This document shows positions 1 through 9,245 of a stretch of 64,000 nucleotides of DNA, piece after piece (positions within the stretch are counted from its first letter, which is position 1; each line of letters starts with the position of its first letter). Origin of the DNA: Aliivibrio sp. (GTDB lineage Bacteria; Pseudomonadota; Gammaproteobacteria; Enterobacterales; Vibrionaceae); assembly GCA_016764915.1 (NCBI GenBank), contig JAESQY010000090.1:62001-126000 (forward strand), written 5' to 3'. The position numbers and the translations under genes were made by a program. The notes under the pieces were generated by a model that did not search any database, was not told the origin of the DNA, and worked only from the letters and a program-made list of their open reading frames with translations.

Positions 1-601
1 TGCCAGAGCCCGCTTCTCTTACAATCCATTGGCTCTGTTCAAAATCCAATAAAGTGACATCCCTTTTTTTCGCTAGTGGATTATCCGGTGAGCAAACTAT
101 GGCCATCTCATCGGTATGCCAAGGTTCCATGAAAAGATCAGCATGCTGAGTTTTCCCCTCAATCAGCCCAATATCAAGCTCATAATCGACCAACTTCTGG
201 CAGATGACAGATGTGTTGCCAATTAAGAGTTGCTGATCTTGTTGGGCGGTGAGTTTACGAAAGTCACGTAATAGATAAGGAACGACTTGATTACCTATGG
301 TATCACTGGCACCAATTTTAAGTTCGCCACTGAGTTGGTTTTCATTTTCAAGCAGATGGACAATGCCATTCTCTCTCTCTAATAATTCGTCAGCGAGAGG
401 CAGTAGACGTTTGCCGTTGTGATTAATGATGAGACGGTTGTTAACGCGATCAAATAATTTATGGCCAATATTGTTTTCCAATTCTGACAAGGCCATACTG
501 ACCGCCGGCTTTGAAAGAAAGAGCTTTTCGGCAGCAGCGGTGATGGTTTTTTCTTGGATCACGGTGACGAAAACGCGTAACTGTTTAATCGATATATTCA
601 C
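1..601 (-). CDS. LysR-family transcriptional regulator (partial, 3' end outside window)
   Basis: Read on the minus strand from a GTG at 601, this frame stays open to the window edge, about 200 residues. It begins MNISIKQLRVFVTVIQ and continues with a LysR winged helix-turn-helix (AAAEKLFLSKPAVSMALSEL, about residues 22-41). The start of the effector-binding domain follows (LKIGASDTIGNQVVPYLL, about residue 94 onward). An AGGAG lies 6 nt before the GTG, which supports this start. The N-terminus resembles the YeiE/CysL branch of LysR regulators by eye. It is divergent from the TDT transporter at 722, the usual arrangement in which a LysR protein controls its neighbour. The exact ligand cannot be told. 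Confidence 0.9.
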   Translation of the reverse strand, partial: MNISIKQLRVFVTVIQEKTITAAAEKLFLSKPAVSMALSELENNIGHKLFDRVNNRLIINHNGKRLLPLADELLERENGIVHLLENENQLSGELKIGASDTIGNQVVPYLLRDFRKLTAQQDQQLLIGNTSVICQKLVDYELDIGLIEGKTQHADLFMEPWHTDEMAIVCSPDNPLAKKRDVTLLDFEQSQWIVREAGSG

Positions 602-721
602 TCTGCACTCCTATTACTTTTGTTAAATATATCTTAACCTATTTTTAAATTTATTCATCTATACTGAACGAAAAAATGAGCCTATCATCGCCCTGTCCTC
701 CATTGAGTAGTGAGAAAAATC

Positions 722-1684
722 ATGCTTAAAAAAACCGTATTACGATTAGCTGCAGCACCAACCCCAATGGCTGGTTTGGCGCTGGGTATTGCCAGTTTAG
801 GCTGGTGTTGGGAAAATGCGCTGCAGTTAAATGGACAGGGACAGTTCATTGGCGCAGCGATTGCTTCGGTTATGCTGTTTATTCTGTTAGTAAAGTTTGT
901 CTGTTTTCCGAGAATATTATGGAATGATCTGGCGCACCCAGTCGTAGGCAGTATTGCACCGACTTTTGCAATGGGTACCATGGTGGTATCCAACTCAGTC
1001 TCACAATTTAACGCAGAGTTGGGCAGTGCGCTGTGGTTATTTTCGGTGGTGTTGCACCTGCTTTTTTTGGTGGTCTTTATTTATCATCGTGCCATCGATT
1101 TTAAACTTCATCATATGGTGCCAAGCTGGTTTGTACCACCGGTTGGTTTGATTGTTGCTGATGTCTCATTTGCAGGTAGTGAGGCTCTGCGCCCATTAGC
1201 GGATGCGATTTTGCTGTTTGGATTAGTCGCTTATGCGGTGATGTTACCTGCGATGTTATACCGTTTGATTTTTAGCCATGAAGTGCCCGATGCTGCAAAA
1301 CCGACCATCGCTATTTTGGCAGCGCCTGCCAGTCTCTCTTTAGCGGGTTACTTAACTGTTACATCATCGCCATCACCTATTATTGTGGCGTTGCTGTTTG
1401 GCATTGCAGTATCGATGACTCTACTTATTTATTTATCACTAATAAAATTGGTTCAACTTCCCTTTAGCCCTGGTTATGCCGCTTTTACTTTCCCTGTGGT
1501 GATCAGTGCGACGGCTCTGTTTAAGTTTTCAGCTTGGTTGGAATCGGTTGGTGTGGCGAGTGAGTATGTGGGGCAGGTGCAAACTATGGCGACCATTGAA
1601 TTGTTGATAGCGACAGTGGTAGTGACGTATGTGGCGATTCACTATCTTGCTTTCTATCGTCCTATCAGCACCTTGCTTAAATAG
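722..1684 (+). CDS. TDT-family (TehA/Mae1/SSU1-type) membrane transporter
   Basis: A 320-residue, strongly hydrophobic protein with about ten predicted membrane segments. It starts MLKKTVLRLAAAPTPMAGLALG; the AAPTPMAGLALG motif and even spacing of helices fit the tellurite-resistance/dicarboxylate transporter family. Members export tellurite, C4-dicarboxylates or sulfite, or act as anion channels, so the substrate is not determined. A GTG at 710 in the same frame is possible, but the ATG at 722 has a better-placed GTGAG upstream. It is divergent from the LysR gene ending at 601, which probably regulates it. Its stop codon lies inside a short tandem repeat. Confidence 0.82.
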   Translation: MLKKTVLRLAAAPTPMAGLALGIASLGWCWENALQLNGQGQFIGAAIASVMLFILLVKFVCFPRILWNDLAHPVVGSIAPTFAMGTMVVSNSVSQFNAELGSALWLFSVVLHLLFLVVFIYHRAIDFKLHHMVPSWFVPPVGLIVADVSFAGSEALRPLADAILLFGLVAYAVMLPAMLYRLIFSHEVPDAAKPTIAILAAPASLSLAGYLTVTSSPSPIIVALLFGIAVSMTLLIYLSLIKLVQLPFSPGYAAFTFPVVISATALFKFSAWLESVGVASEYVGQVQTMATIELLIATVVVTYVAIHYLAFYRPISTLLK

Positions 1685-1725
1685 AACAGGCTTAAATAGA
1701 ACAGAGCAGGCTTAAAATAGAACAG
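1675..1725. repeat. Three-copy short tandem repeat across the transporter stop codon
   Basis: The unit GCTTAAATAGAACAG occurs at 1675-1689 and 1690-1704, and as a 16-nt variant with one extra A at 1710-1725. The TAG stop of the transporter lies inside the first copy. It looks like a local duplication by replication slippage. No function is apparent. Confidence 0.85.
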
Positions 1726-1728
1726 ACG

Positions 1729-1757
1729 CAGATAGCGGGGGAATGTTTCGCTATCTG
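1729..1757 (+). other. Perfect 9-bp hairpin downstream of the TDT transporter
   Basis: CAGATAGCG (1729-1737) pairs with CGCTATCTG (1749-1757) around an 11-nt loop. There is no T-tract after it, so it is at best a weak terminator or an mRNA 3' end protector for the transporter transcript. Confidence 0.5.
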
Positions 1758-1811
1758 ATCTCATTGCTACCATCGACCCGTTGAGAAGGGTAAGGGGCTC
1801 AACTGTAACAA

Positions 1812-1882
1812 TCCCGCCATTAAATATTGCTCATTTGATCAAGGTGATAGACAATCAAGGAAGAGCAAATTTAATGGCGGGA
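1812..1882. repeat. Long inverted repeat directly upstream of recC
   Basis: The arm at 1812-1832 (21 nt, beginning TCCCGCCATTAAAT) is the reverse complement of 1863-1882 apart from one extra base. A nested TTGAT/ATCAA pair (1835-1839, 1854-1858) lies inside the 30-nt loop. The right arm ends 7 nt before the recC GTG and covers the place where a ribosome binding site would be. There is no T-tract on either strand, so it does not look like a simple terminator. It could be an RNA switch on recC translation, a binding-site palindrome or a miniature inverted-repeat element. Confidence 0.7.
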
Positions 1883-1889
1883 CTGCGGC

Positions 1890-4800
1890 GTGTTTACTGT
1901 TTATCATTCGAATCAATTGGATCTATTAAAATCGTTATTGGTTGAACTCATCAGCCTTAATCCCGTCGAAAATCCCTTTGAAAAAGAGCAAATTCTGGTG
2001 CAGAGCCCTGGCATGTCTCAGTGGCTTAAAATGGAGCTGGCCAAATCGTTTGGTGTGGCGGCCAATATTGAATTCCCACTGCCCGCTACTTTCATCTGGA
2101 CCATGTTCACCAAAGTATTGGATGATGTGCCAGAACGCAGTGCCTTTAACAAAGAGGCGATGACGTGGAAATTGATGGACGTGTTGCCTCTGCAGCTAGA
2201 ACTTGCCGAATTTGCCCCTCTAAAAAGCTATTTATCCGAAGACGTCGATGGTCAAAAGCTCTATCAACTGTCAGAAAAAATCGCCGATATTTTTGACCAA
2301 TATTTAGTGTATCGCCCGCAGTGGATTAAAACGTGGGAAGCGGGGGAGTCCGTCGCGGAATTGCTGCCTGAGATTATCGATGGCGAACAGGGTGAGATGC
2401 AACATGCTTGGCAACCACTCTTGTGGCAAGCTCTGTATGATCAGACATTAGCATTGGACCAATCTCCTTATCATCGTGCCAATTTGTATGAGCACTTTAT
2501 CGAAACGTTGGACGCTTATTCTCAGCATGGAGGTGAACTGCCTGAAGGCCTGCCCAAGCGTCTATTTGTGTTTGGTATCTCTTCACTGCCGCCGCGTTAT
2601 ATGGATGCATTGGCGGCGCTCGGTCAACATATTGATGTGCATTTGATGTGCACTAACCCCTGTCGTTACTACTGGGGAGATATTCGTGATCGTAAATATT
2701 TAGCACGGTTAGCGGCTAAGCAGCGATCGAACATAAAGTGGATCGATGATCATAGTGAGCACGGCGAAGAACGTGAACAGCTAAAAGGTACCATCGAGCA
2801 GAATGAGCTGGATGAGCAACACTTAGATGCCGTAGGCAACAGTTTATTGGCATCAATGGGCAAACTCGGTCGTGATAACTTTTATCTTATTTCAGAGATG
2901 GAAGCTCAAGAAGTTGAAGCCTTTGTTGAGATTGAGAGAGACTCTTTGCTGCACTGTATTCAATCCGATATCCTGAATTTAGAAGATTGCCAAAACGATG
3001 AGATTTTAGACACCAGTAAGCATAAGTTTGAGATTGAACGTAGTGACCGTTCGTTAGCCATTCATGCGTGTCATAGCCCGATGCGAGAAGTGGAGGTGCT
3101 GCACGATAAGTTGTTAGCGATGTTTGATGCCAACCCAACACTCAAACCGCGTGACATCATTGTGATGGTGGCGGACATCAACAACTACAGCCCTGCGATC
3201 CAAGCGGTATTTGGTAATGCGCCGGGTAATCGTTATATTCCCTTCTCCATCTCTGACAGAACGGCTGAACAAGAGAACCCTCTTCTGCAAGCCTTCTTGC
3301 GTTTGATCGTACTGCCCGAAAGTCGCTGCAGCGCATCAGAGATGTTAGAGCTGTTAGAAGTGCCTGCCGTGATGAACAAGTTTGGTTTTGATAGCAGCAG
3401 TTTTGAGTTGGTGAAACGTTGGATTGAAGAGTCGGGTATTCGTTGGGGTCTGGATGAGTTTACCGCCAGTCAATTCGAGCTCCCGCAGCAGCAACAAAAT
3501 AGTTGGTTGTTTGGCATTCAGCGGATGCTACTCGGTTATGCGATGCCGCATGATGCTGGGTTGTTCAGCGGAATTTCTGCCTATGATCAAGTGCAAGGGT
3601 TAAGCGCCGAACATGCCGGTCAGTTAGCCAGTTTTATTGATCAACTGATTCACTATCGCAGCCGCTTGTCACTGACACAATCCATAACGTCTTGGAACGA
3701 CACACTGCTGAGTTTGGTTGATGATCTGTTTGAGGTGGAGCTGGACGGGGAGTTAATCCTTAAGTCAATTCGAGACTGCTTACACCGACTGCAACAGCAG
3801 TTAGCAGACGCTGGTTATCAGCAGCCATTGACGCCTGCAGTATTGACTCATTACCTGCAAGATAAACTGTCTGGTGAGAGGGTGAGTCAGCGCTTCTTAG
3901 CCGGACAAGTGAACTTCTGTACCTTGATGCCGATGCGTTCGATTCCATTTAACGTGGTCTGTCTGTTAGGCATGAATGATGGTGCCTACCCGAGAAACAT
4001 CCCGCCGGAAGGCTTTGATCTGATGAATGGCCGTACCGTTGCAGGGGATAGATCCCGTCGTGATGATGATCGTTACCTCTTTTTAGAAGCGATCCAATCA
4101 GCGCAACAGACGCTCTACATCAGTTATGTAGGGCGCTCCATCCAAGATAACAGTGAAAAAGTACCATCAGTGTTGGTCTCAGAACTTATTGAGTATTGCC
4201 AACAAGGTTACTGTCTGCAAGGCGATCAAGACCTGCCTGTCGATCAATCCGCGCATGCTATCGCCCAATTTTTAAACCATCACCACTCGTTAGTGCCATT
4301 TAGCCCAAGTGCATTTCAAGGTGAACAAGCCAGTTATGCGTCGGAGTGGTTACCAGCCGCACTGAGAGAGGGGCAAGCGGGGCAAGCGTTTCAACAAACG
4401 CCACTGGTTGAAGATGAGGCGAGCGAAGGTGAAAAAGCGGAAATGGTCCTCGATTTGGCTGAGCTGCAACGCTTTTGGACGCTGCCAGTTCGGTACTTCT
4501 TTAATCGCCGCCTAAAGGTTCATTTTGAAGCACCGATGGGGGTGATGGATGATGACGAGCCCTTTATTTTAAATAATCTTGATGGCTACCTATTACGAGA
4601 TGAGTTATTAGAACAGCGGTTACAAGTGAGCACAGAACAGACTGATGAGAGTGCTCTGTTTAGTCAATTTTCTGCCGAGCAGAGAGCCGCGGGTAAATTG
4701 CCGATTTCCACATTTGGCGATCTAGAATTAGCACACACCCGCGAAGAGGTAGCGACGTTAAGCGATGAGATTAGACCGCTATTAGTTAGCAAACAGCCTG

Positions 4801-5375
4801 ATCAAGAGCTGAAGCTAAGCTTGATGATTGAGGGCAAAAAAATGCAGCTGCAAGGGTGGCTTAAACAGCGTTATGGCAGTGGTTTGGTTCGTTATCGCAG
4901 TGGCAAGGTGCGCTCACAAGATAGACTCACCGCTTGGCTTGACCATCTATGCTTGTCGGCAATGGGGTTAGAGCAGCGCACACATTTGGTGGGTACCGAT
5001 GCCCATCTTCAATATCAAGCGTTAGGATCAGAGCAGGCCAAAAGCTATCTTCAAGAGCTGGTTGCACTTTATTATCAAGGGTTAACGCAACCCATCCCTT
5101 ACTTTCCTAAAACGGCATTAACTGGGATTGAAGCGCACATTGGTCGTAACGGTGAGTGGAAAAGTGATGAAAAAACGCAGTCACAAGCGGATAAAAAACG
5201 TCAAGGCTGCTTCAACGATGGTTATCTGTTTTCTGGAGAAGGAGCAAATGATTACATACGACGAGTGTGGCCTAGTTGGAGTGAACCACTTAATGAGCAA
5301 CTGTCGCAATTGGCGAGCCGAGTATTGCAAGCGGCGGTATTAAACAGCCAAGAGAGCCAAGATAAAGAGAAGTAG
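1890..5375 (+). CDS. recC: RecBCD enzyme subunit RecC
   Basis: A 1161-residue protein (E. coli RecC is 1122) starting MFTVYHSNQLDLLKSLL, which matches the RecC N-terminus MLRVYHSN and fixes the GTG start at 1890. Conserved blocks include LVQSPGMSQWLKMELA, TNPCRYYWGDI, CHSPMREVEVLHDKLLAM, SISDRTAEQENPLLQAFLRL and the long block RFLAGQVNFCTLMPMRSIPF. RecC is the inactivated helicase-like subunit that splits the DNA duplex and recognises Chi, controlling the change from degradation to recombination. The gene is first in a recC-recB-recD run. A strong inverted repeat sits at its start. No classic Shine-Dalgarno is obvious, so initiation may be weak or regulated. Confidence 0.97.
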   Translation: MFTVYHSNQLDLLKSLLVELISLNPVENPFEKEQILVQSPGMSQWLKMELAKSFGVAANIEFPLPATFIWTMFTKVLDDVPERSAFNKEAMTWKLMDVLPLQLELAEFAPLKSYLSEDVDGQKLYQLSEKIADIFDQYLVYRPQWIKTWEAGESVAELLPEIIDGEQGEMQHAWQPLLWQALYDQTLALDQSPYHRANLYEHFIETLDAYSQHGGELPEGLPKRLFVFGISSLPPRYMDALAALGQHIDVHLMCTNPCRYYWGDIRDRKYLARLAAKQRSNIKWIDDHSEHGEEREQLKGTIEQNELDEQHLDAVGNSLLASMGKLGRDNFYLISEMEAQEVEAFVEIERDSLLHCIQSDILNLEDCQNDEILDTSKHKFEIERSDRSLAIHACHSPMREVEVLHDKLLAMFDANPTLKPRDIIVMVADINNYSPAIQAVFGNAPGNRYIPFSISDRTAEQENPLLQAFLRLIVLPESRCSASEMLELLEVPAVMNKFGFDSSSFELVKRWIEESGIRWGLDEFTASQFELPQQQQNSWLFGIQRMLLGYAMPHDAGLFSGISAYDQVQGLSAEHAGQLASFIDQLIHYRSRLSLTQSITSWNDTLLSLVDDLFEVELDGELILKSIRDCLHRLQQQLADAGYQQPLTPAVLTHYLQDKLSGERVSQRFLAGQVNFCTLMPMRSIPFNVVCLLGMNDGAYPRNIPPEGFDLMNGRTVAGDRSRRDDDRYLFLEAIQSAQQTLYISYVGRSIQDNSEKVPSVLVSELIEYCQQGYCLQGDQDLPVDQSAHAIAQFLNHHHSLVPFSPSAFQGEQASYASEWLPAALREGQAGQAFQQTPLVEDEASEGEKAEMVLDLAELQRFWTLPVRYFFNRRLKVHFEAPMGVMDDDEPFILNNLDGYLLRDELLEQRLQVSTEQTDESALFSQFSAEQRAAGKLPISTFGDLELAHTREEVATLSDEIRPLLVSKQPDQELKLSLMIEGKKMQLQGWLKQRYGSGLVRYRSGKVRSQDRLTAWLDHLCLSAMGLEQRTHLVGTDAHLQYQALGSEQAKSYLQELVALYYQGLTQPIPYFPKTALTGIEAHIGRNGEWKSDEKTQSQADKKRQGCFNDGYLFSGEGANDYIRRVWPSWSEPLNEQLSQLASRVLQAAVLNSQESQDKEK

Positions 5376-5588
5376 AATCGATAATTTGATGCAGTAGGAA
5401 GAAGCGTGTGGCCGCCAGTCAATCATTATTATGTAGGGCGTTTTCTGTACGACCACGGTCAAGCTAGACCTTTTGCTTTTTATAATTAAGTGTCTTTATT
5501 TAAGACGAACAAGATAGTAACAAATGACTTAATAAGATCTGTGAGAGAGATCTCGTTGATAATGATTTTACACATACGGTGATGTTTG

Positions 5589-8500
5589 ATGATACAAGCT
5601 GCGATTCCAAATACGCTCGACCCAATGACTTTCCCACTGTTCGGGCCTCGATTGATCGAAGCGTCAGCAGGCACCGGAAAAACATTTACTATCGCCAGTT
5701 TATACCTGCGATTGCTTTTGGGTCATGGTGGGCTAAATAGTCACGCTAAAGAGCTGACGGTGGATCAGATACTGGTAGTGACCTTTACTGAAGCAGCAAC
5801 GGCCGAGCTTCGGGGGCGTATTCGTGCTCGTATTCATAATGTACGCTTGGCTTTTAGTCGAGGGGTGAGCAGCGATCCGGTGATTGAACCGCTGCTGAAC
5901 GAGATCGCTGATCATAAAACCGCAGCCAAAATTTTACTGCAAGCAGAACGTCAGATGGACGAAGCGGCCATCTACACCATTCACGGCTTTTGTCAGCGAA
6001 TGTTAACTCAGAATGCGTTTGAGTCTGGCAGCCGTTTTGATAGCGAATTTGTCACCGATGAGTCAAAGCTAAAAAGCCAAGTGGCCGCAGATTATTGGCG
6101 TCGTAACTTCTATCATCTATCGGCAGAGATTGCGTGTGAGGTGAGAAATATCTGGCCATCACCCGCGGCACTGCTAAAAGAGATTGGCGGGAATTTAACG
6201 GGTGCTCCTGTGACCTTAAGTGTTGAAGCTCTGAATGAGTCACTCTCGGAACTGCACCAAAGTAACTTACAAAGAGTCGATGCTTTTAAAGCGCTGTGGA
6301 ATCAACACAGCAGTGACCTTGAAGGGCTGATTTCAGCATCGGGTGTTAACAAACGCAGCTACACCAAAAAGAGTCTACCGACCTGGCTGAATCAGGTATC
6401 GACGTGGGCAGGGTTGCCGACCATCAACTATGAACTGCCAGATAAACTGGAGAAGTTTCATCAACAGATTTTGATTGAGAAAACCGCCAAATGGGAAGCG
6501 CCCACGCACTTAGTATTTGATGCGGTAGCGGAACTGTTGGATAACCCCGTCACCTTACGTGAACCGTTAATGGCCCATGCCATCGCGGAGTGCCGTGCGC
6601 TTTTAGAGCAAGCCAAGCAGAGAAAAGGATGGCTATCCTTCGATGATCTGTTAACCCAGCTCTCTGCCGCTATCGATCACGATGAAGATAATATTCTGAC
6701 CGAGCGAATACGGGATCTCTACCCGGTGGCGATGATCGATGAATTTCAAGATACCGATCCGCTTCAGTACTCCATCTTTAGCAGTATCTACCATCAACAG
6801 GGTGACAGTCAGTGCGGCCTGTTTATGATCGGCGATCCCAAGCAGGCGATTTATGCTTTCCGTGGCGCTGACATTTTCACCTACATTCAAGCGCGTCGTC
6901 AGGTGGTGAATCACTATACCCTTGGTACGAACTGGCGCTCGACTGCTGATATGATCTCAACAGTGAACTCGGTGTTTGAATCCGCCAACTCCCCATTTAT
7001 TTACGATCAAGACATTCAATTCTTGCCGGTGAATCACAGTCCGAAAGCTGGTGAACGCAGCTGGTATTTAGATGATAAACCGCAAAAAGCACTCACCTTT
7101 TGGCATCAAGAAACGTTAGATGATAAGCCTGTCACCAAAGCGGATTATCAGCAGCAGATGGCGCAATCCACGGCGGCACATATTCAAAAGTTATTAACTC
7201 AATCTCAATCCCAGAACGGCACTGCCTACTTCAAAGATGGTGAGCAGAAAAAAGCGATTCAAGCGAGCAATATTGCGGTTCTGGTGCGAACAGGAAGTGA
7301 AGGAAAATTGATTAAGCAGGCTCTGGCTAAACAGGGCATTGCCAGCGTCTATCTCTCTAACCGTGACAGTGTGTTTTTGTCGAGTGAAGCGGCTGACATT
7401 CAGCGATTGTTGCAAGCGGTATTAACCCCAGAGGATGACCGAGCGCTTCGAGCCGCATTGGCATCGGGGCTGTTTGCTTTGACGGCGGCGACGTTGGACA
7501 ATTTAAACCGAGATGAAATTGAGTGGGAGTTGGCGGTTAATCAGTTTCGTGACTATCGCAAGTTGTGGTCGAGTCGTGGTGTGCTGCCGATGCTACGCAG
7601 TGTGATGTCCAAAGCGTCGATAGCGGAACGGTTACTGGCAGAAGAGGGCGGTGAACGTCGTCTGACTGATTTGATGCACATTGGGGAGTTGCTGCAAGCG
7701 GCCAGTCAAACCTTAGACAGTGATTATGGCCTGTTACGCTGGTTAGCGGAGAGTATCGCAGAACCAAACGGCAATGCCGATGACCAAATTTCGCGTTTAG
7801 AGTCTGAGCGAAACTTAGTACAGATCGTCACTATTCATAAATCGAAGGGGCTTGAGTATGACTTGGTCTTTTTGCCGTTTGTCTGCAGTTACCGCGAAGC
7901 CTCTGAAGCGAAATATCACGATGAAGAGCAGAACCGAACGATTTTAGATATCGCGAAACAGCCAGAGTCACTGGTAAAGGCCGATAAAGAGCGCTTGGCA
8001 GAAGATTTACGACTGATTTATGTGGCACTGACTCGCGCCGTGTATGGCTGTTTTCTTGGCATGGCACCGATACGAAATGGCCGCAGCACCAAAGAGCCGA
8101 CTGGGCTGCATTTAAGTGCGATTGGCCATTTAATTCAAAACGGTGAGCAGGGTAGCATCAGTGATCTACTGCTCTGTTTGGCCAAACTCTCAGAGAGCAA
8201 TGATTCCATAGAAGTGGTGAGCCCACCTACATTGAGCGAACTTATCTACCAAGCAGAGGGTGAGCAACATGATGATCTACATGCTCGCCAGCTACAGGCC
8301 ACGATTGATAAGTCGTGGTGGATGACCAGTTATTCTGGTTTAGTCAAACAGGGACATGCTAGTCATAAAGCGGGAGCTGAGCTGCCAAATTTTGTGGGGG
8401 TGGTGCTAGAAGAGAGCGGTCTGGATATCGACTCGATTGCAGATAATCAAGTGGCAGATAGCCAAGTGCTGGAAGAGGACGAGTTATTAGAACCGCAGTT

Positions 8501-9245
8501 TACCATCCACACTTTTCCAAGAGGAGCGCAGCCGGGCACCTTTTTGCACACGGTGTTTGAAGAAATTGAGTTCACCCGAGCGGTCGACAGCCCAGAAACG
8601 GTGGCGACATTGACTGAATTGCTGAATTTAGAGAACTACTCACTGGAGTGGTTACCAGTATTGCAGACCTTAATAGAGAACGTGCTTAATTGCGATCTGG
8701 ACGGGCAAGGGCTAAAACTCGCAGACAAAGGGCCTGAGCAGAAATTGGTGGAGATGGAGTTTCTACTGCCGATAGAAGTGCTCTCATCGGCGTCTGTCAA
8801 TCGAGTCATTGCTACCCATGATAGTGTGTCGGCAAAAGCGGGTGAACTCGGTTTTGCAACGGCCAGTGGCATGCTCAAAGGCTTTATTGATTTGGTGTTT
8901 GAACATCAAGGAAAGTATTACGTATTGGATTGGAAATCGAATCATTTAGGAAATGATCCCAACCTATACCGCGATGAGCAGTTAGTTGAAGCGATGCGTG
9001 ATCACCGCTATGACTTCCAGTATCAAATCTATTCACTGGCTTTGCACCGTTTTTTGCGCAGCCGGATTGCCAACTACCGTTATGATACCCATTTTGGTGG
9101 TGTCTATTACCTCTTTTTACGCGGCGCCGAAGCCGAAGGGAGCAGTGGTATTTTTTACGCTAAACCGAGTGAGCCACTGCTGCAATCGTTAGAGTTATTG
9201 GTTGATGGTGACCCGATACCACAGGAGGCGAAGAGCGATGCTTAA
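5589..9245 (+). CDS. recB: RecBCD enzyme subunit RecB (3'-5' helicase and nuclease)
   Basis: A 1218-residue SF1A helicase-nuclease (E. coli 1180). The Walker A motif LIEASAGTGKTFTIASLYLR lies near residue 25. Other helicase motifs include VTFTEAATAELRGRIR, AMIDEFQDTDPLQY and TIHKSKGLEYDLVF. The C-terminal nuclease keeps GFIDLVF and LDWKSN, carrying the Asp-Asp-Lys metal and catalytic residues; E. coli has DYK where this has DWK. I chose the ATG at 5589 (a TTG precedes it in frame), with GGTGA upstream. The 213 nt between recC and recB hold no ptrA and no remnant I can recognise. The gene overlaps recD by 8 nt. Confidence 0.97.
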   Translation: MIQAAIPNTLDPMTFPLFGPRLIEASAGTGKTFTIASLYLRLLLGHGGLNSHAKELTVDQILVVTFTEAATAELRGRIRARIHNVRLAFSRGVSSDPVIEPLLNEIADHKTAAKILLQAERQMDEAAIYTIHGFCQRMLTQNAFESGSRFDSEFVTDESKLKSQVAADYWRRNFYHLSAEIACEVRNIWPSPAALLKEIGGNLTGAPVTLSVEALNESLSELHQSNLQRVDAFKALWNQHSSDLEGLISASGVNKRSYTKKSLPTWLNQVSTWAGLPTINYELPDKLEKFHQQILIEKTAKWEAPTHLVFDAVAELLDNPVTLREPLMAHAIAECRALLEQAKQRKGWLSFDDLLTQLSAAIDHDEDNILTERIRDLYPVAMIDEFQDTDPLQYSIFSSIYHQQGDSQCGLFMIGDPKQAIYAFRGADIFTYIQARRQVVNHYTLGTNWRSTADMISTVNSVFESANSPFIYDQDIQFLPVNHSPKAGERSWYLDDKPQKALTFWHQETLDDKPVTKADYQQQMAQSTAAHIQKLLTQSQSQNGTAYFKDGEQKKAIQASNIAVLVRTGSEGKLIKQALAKQGIASVYLSNRDSVFLSSEAADIQRLLQAVLTPEDDRALRAALASGLFALTAATLDNLNRDEIEWELAVNQFRDYRKLWSSRGVLPMLRSVMSKASIAERLLAEEGGERRLTDLMHIGELLQAASQTLDSDYGLLRWLAESIAEPNGNADDQISRLESERNLVQIVTIHKSKGLEYDLVFLPFVCSYREASEAKYHDEEQNRTILDIAKQPESLVKADKERLAEDLRLIYVALTRAVYGCFLGMAPIRNGRSTKEPTGLHLSAIGHLIQNGEQGSISDLLLCLAKLSESNDSIEVVSPPTLSELIYQAEGEQHDDLHARQLQATIDKSWWMTSYSGLVKQGHASHKAGAELPNFVGVVLEESGLDIDSIADNQVADSQVLEEDELLEPQFTIHTFPRGAQPGTFLHTVFEEIEFTRAVDSPETVATLTELLNLENYSLEWLPVLQTLIENVLNCDLDGQGLKLADKGPEQKLVEMEFLLPIEVLSSASVNRVIATHDSVSAKAGELGFATASGMLKGFIDLVFEHQGKYYVLDWKSNHLGNDPNLYRDEQLVEAMRDHRYDFQYQIYSLALHRFLRSRIANYRYDTHFGGVYYLFLRGAEAEGSSGIFYAKPSEPLLQSLELLVDGDPIPQEAKSDA

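Noticed and set aside
5376-5588. Remnant of ptrA or a small gene between recC and recB
   Set aside because: No frame longer than about 60 codons and no similarity that I recognise.
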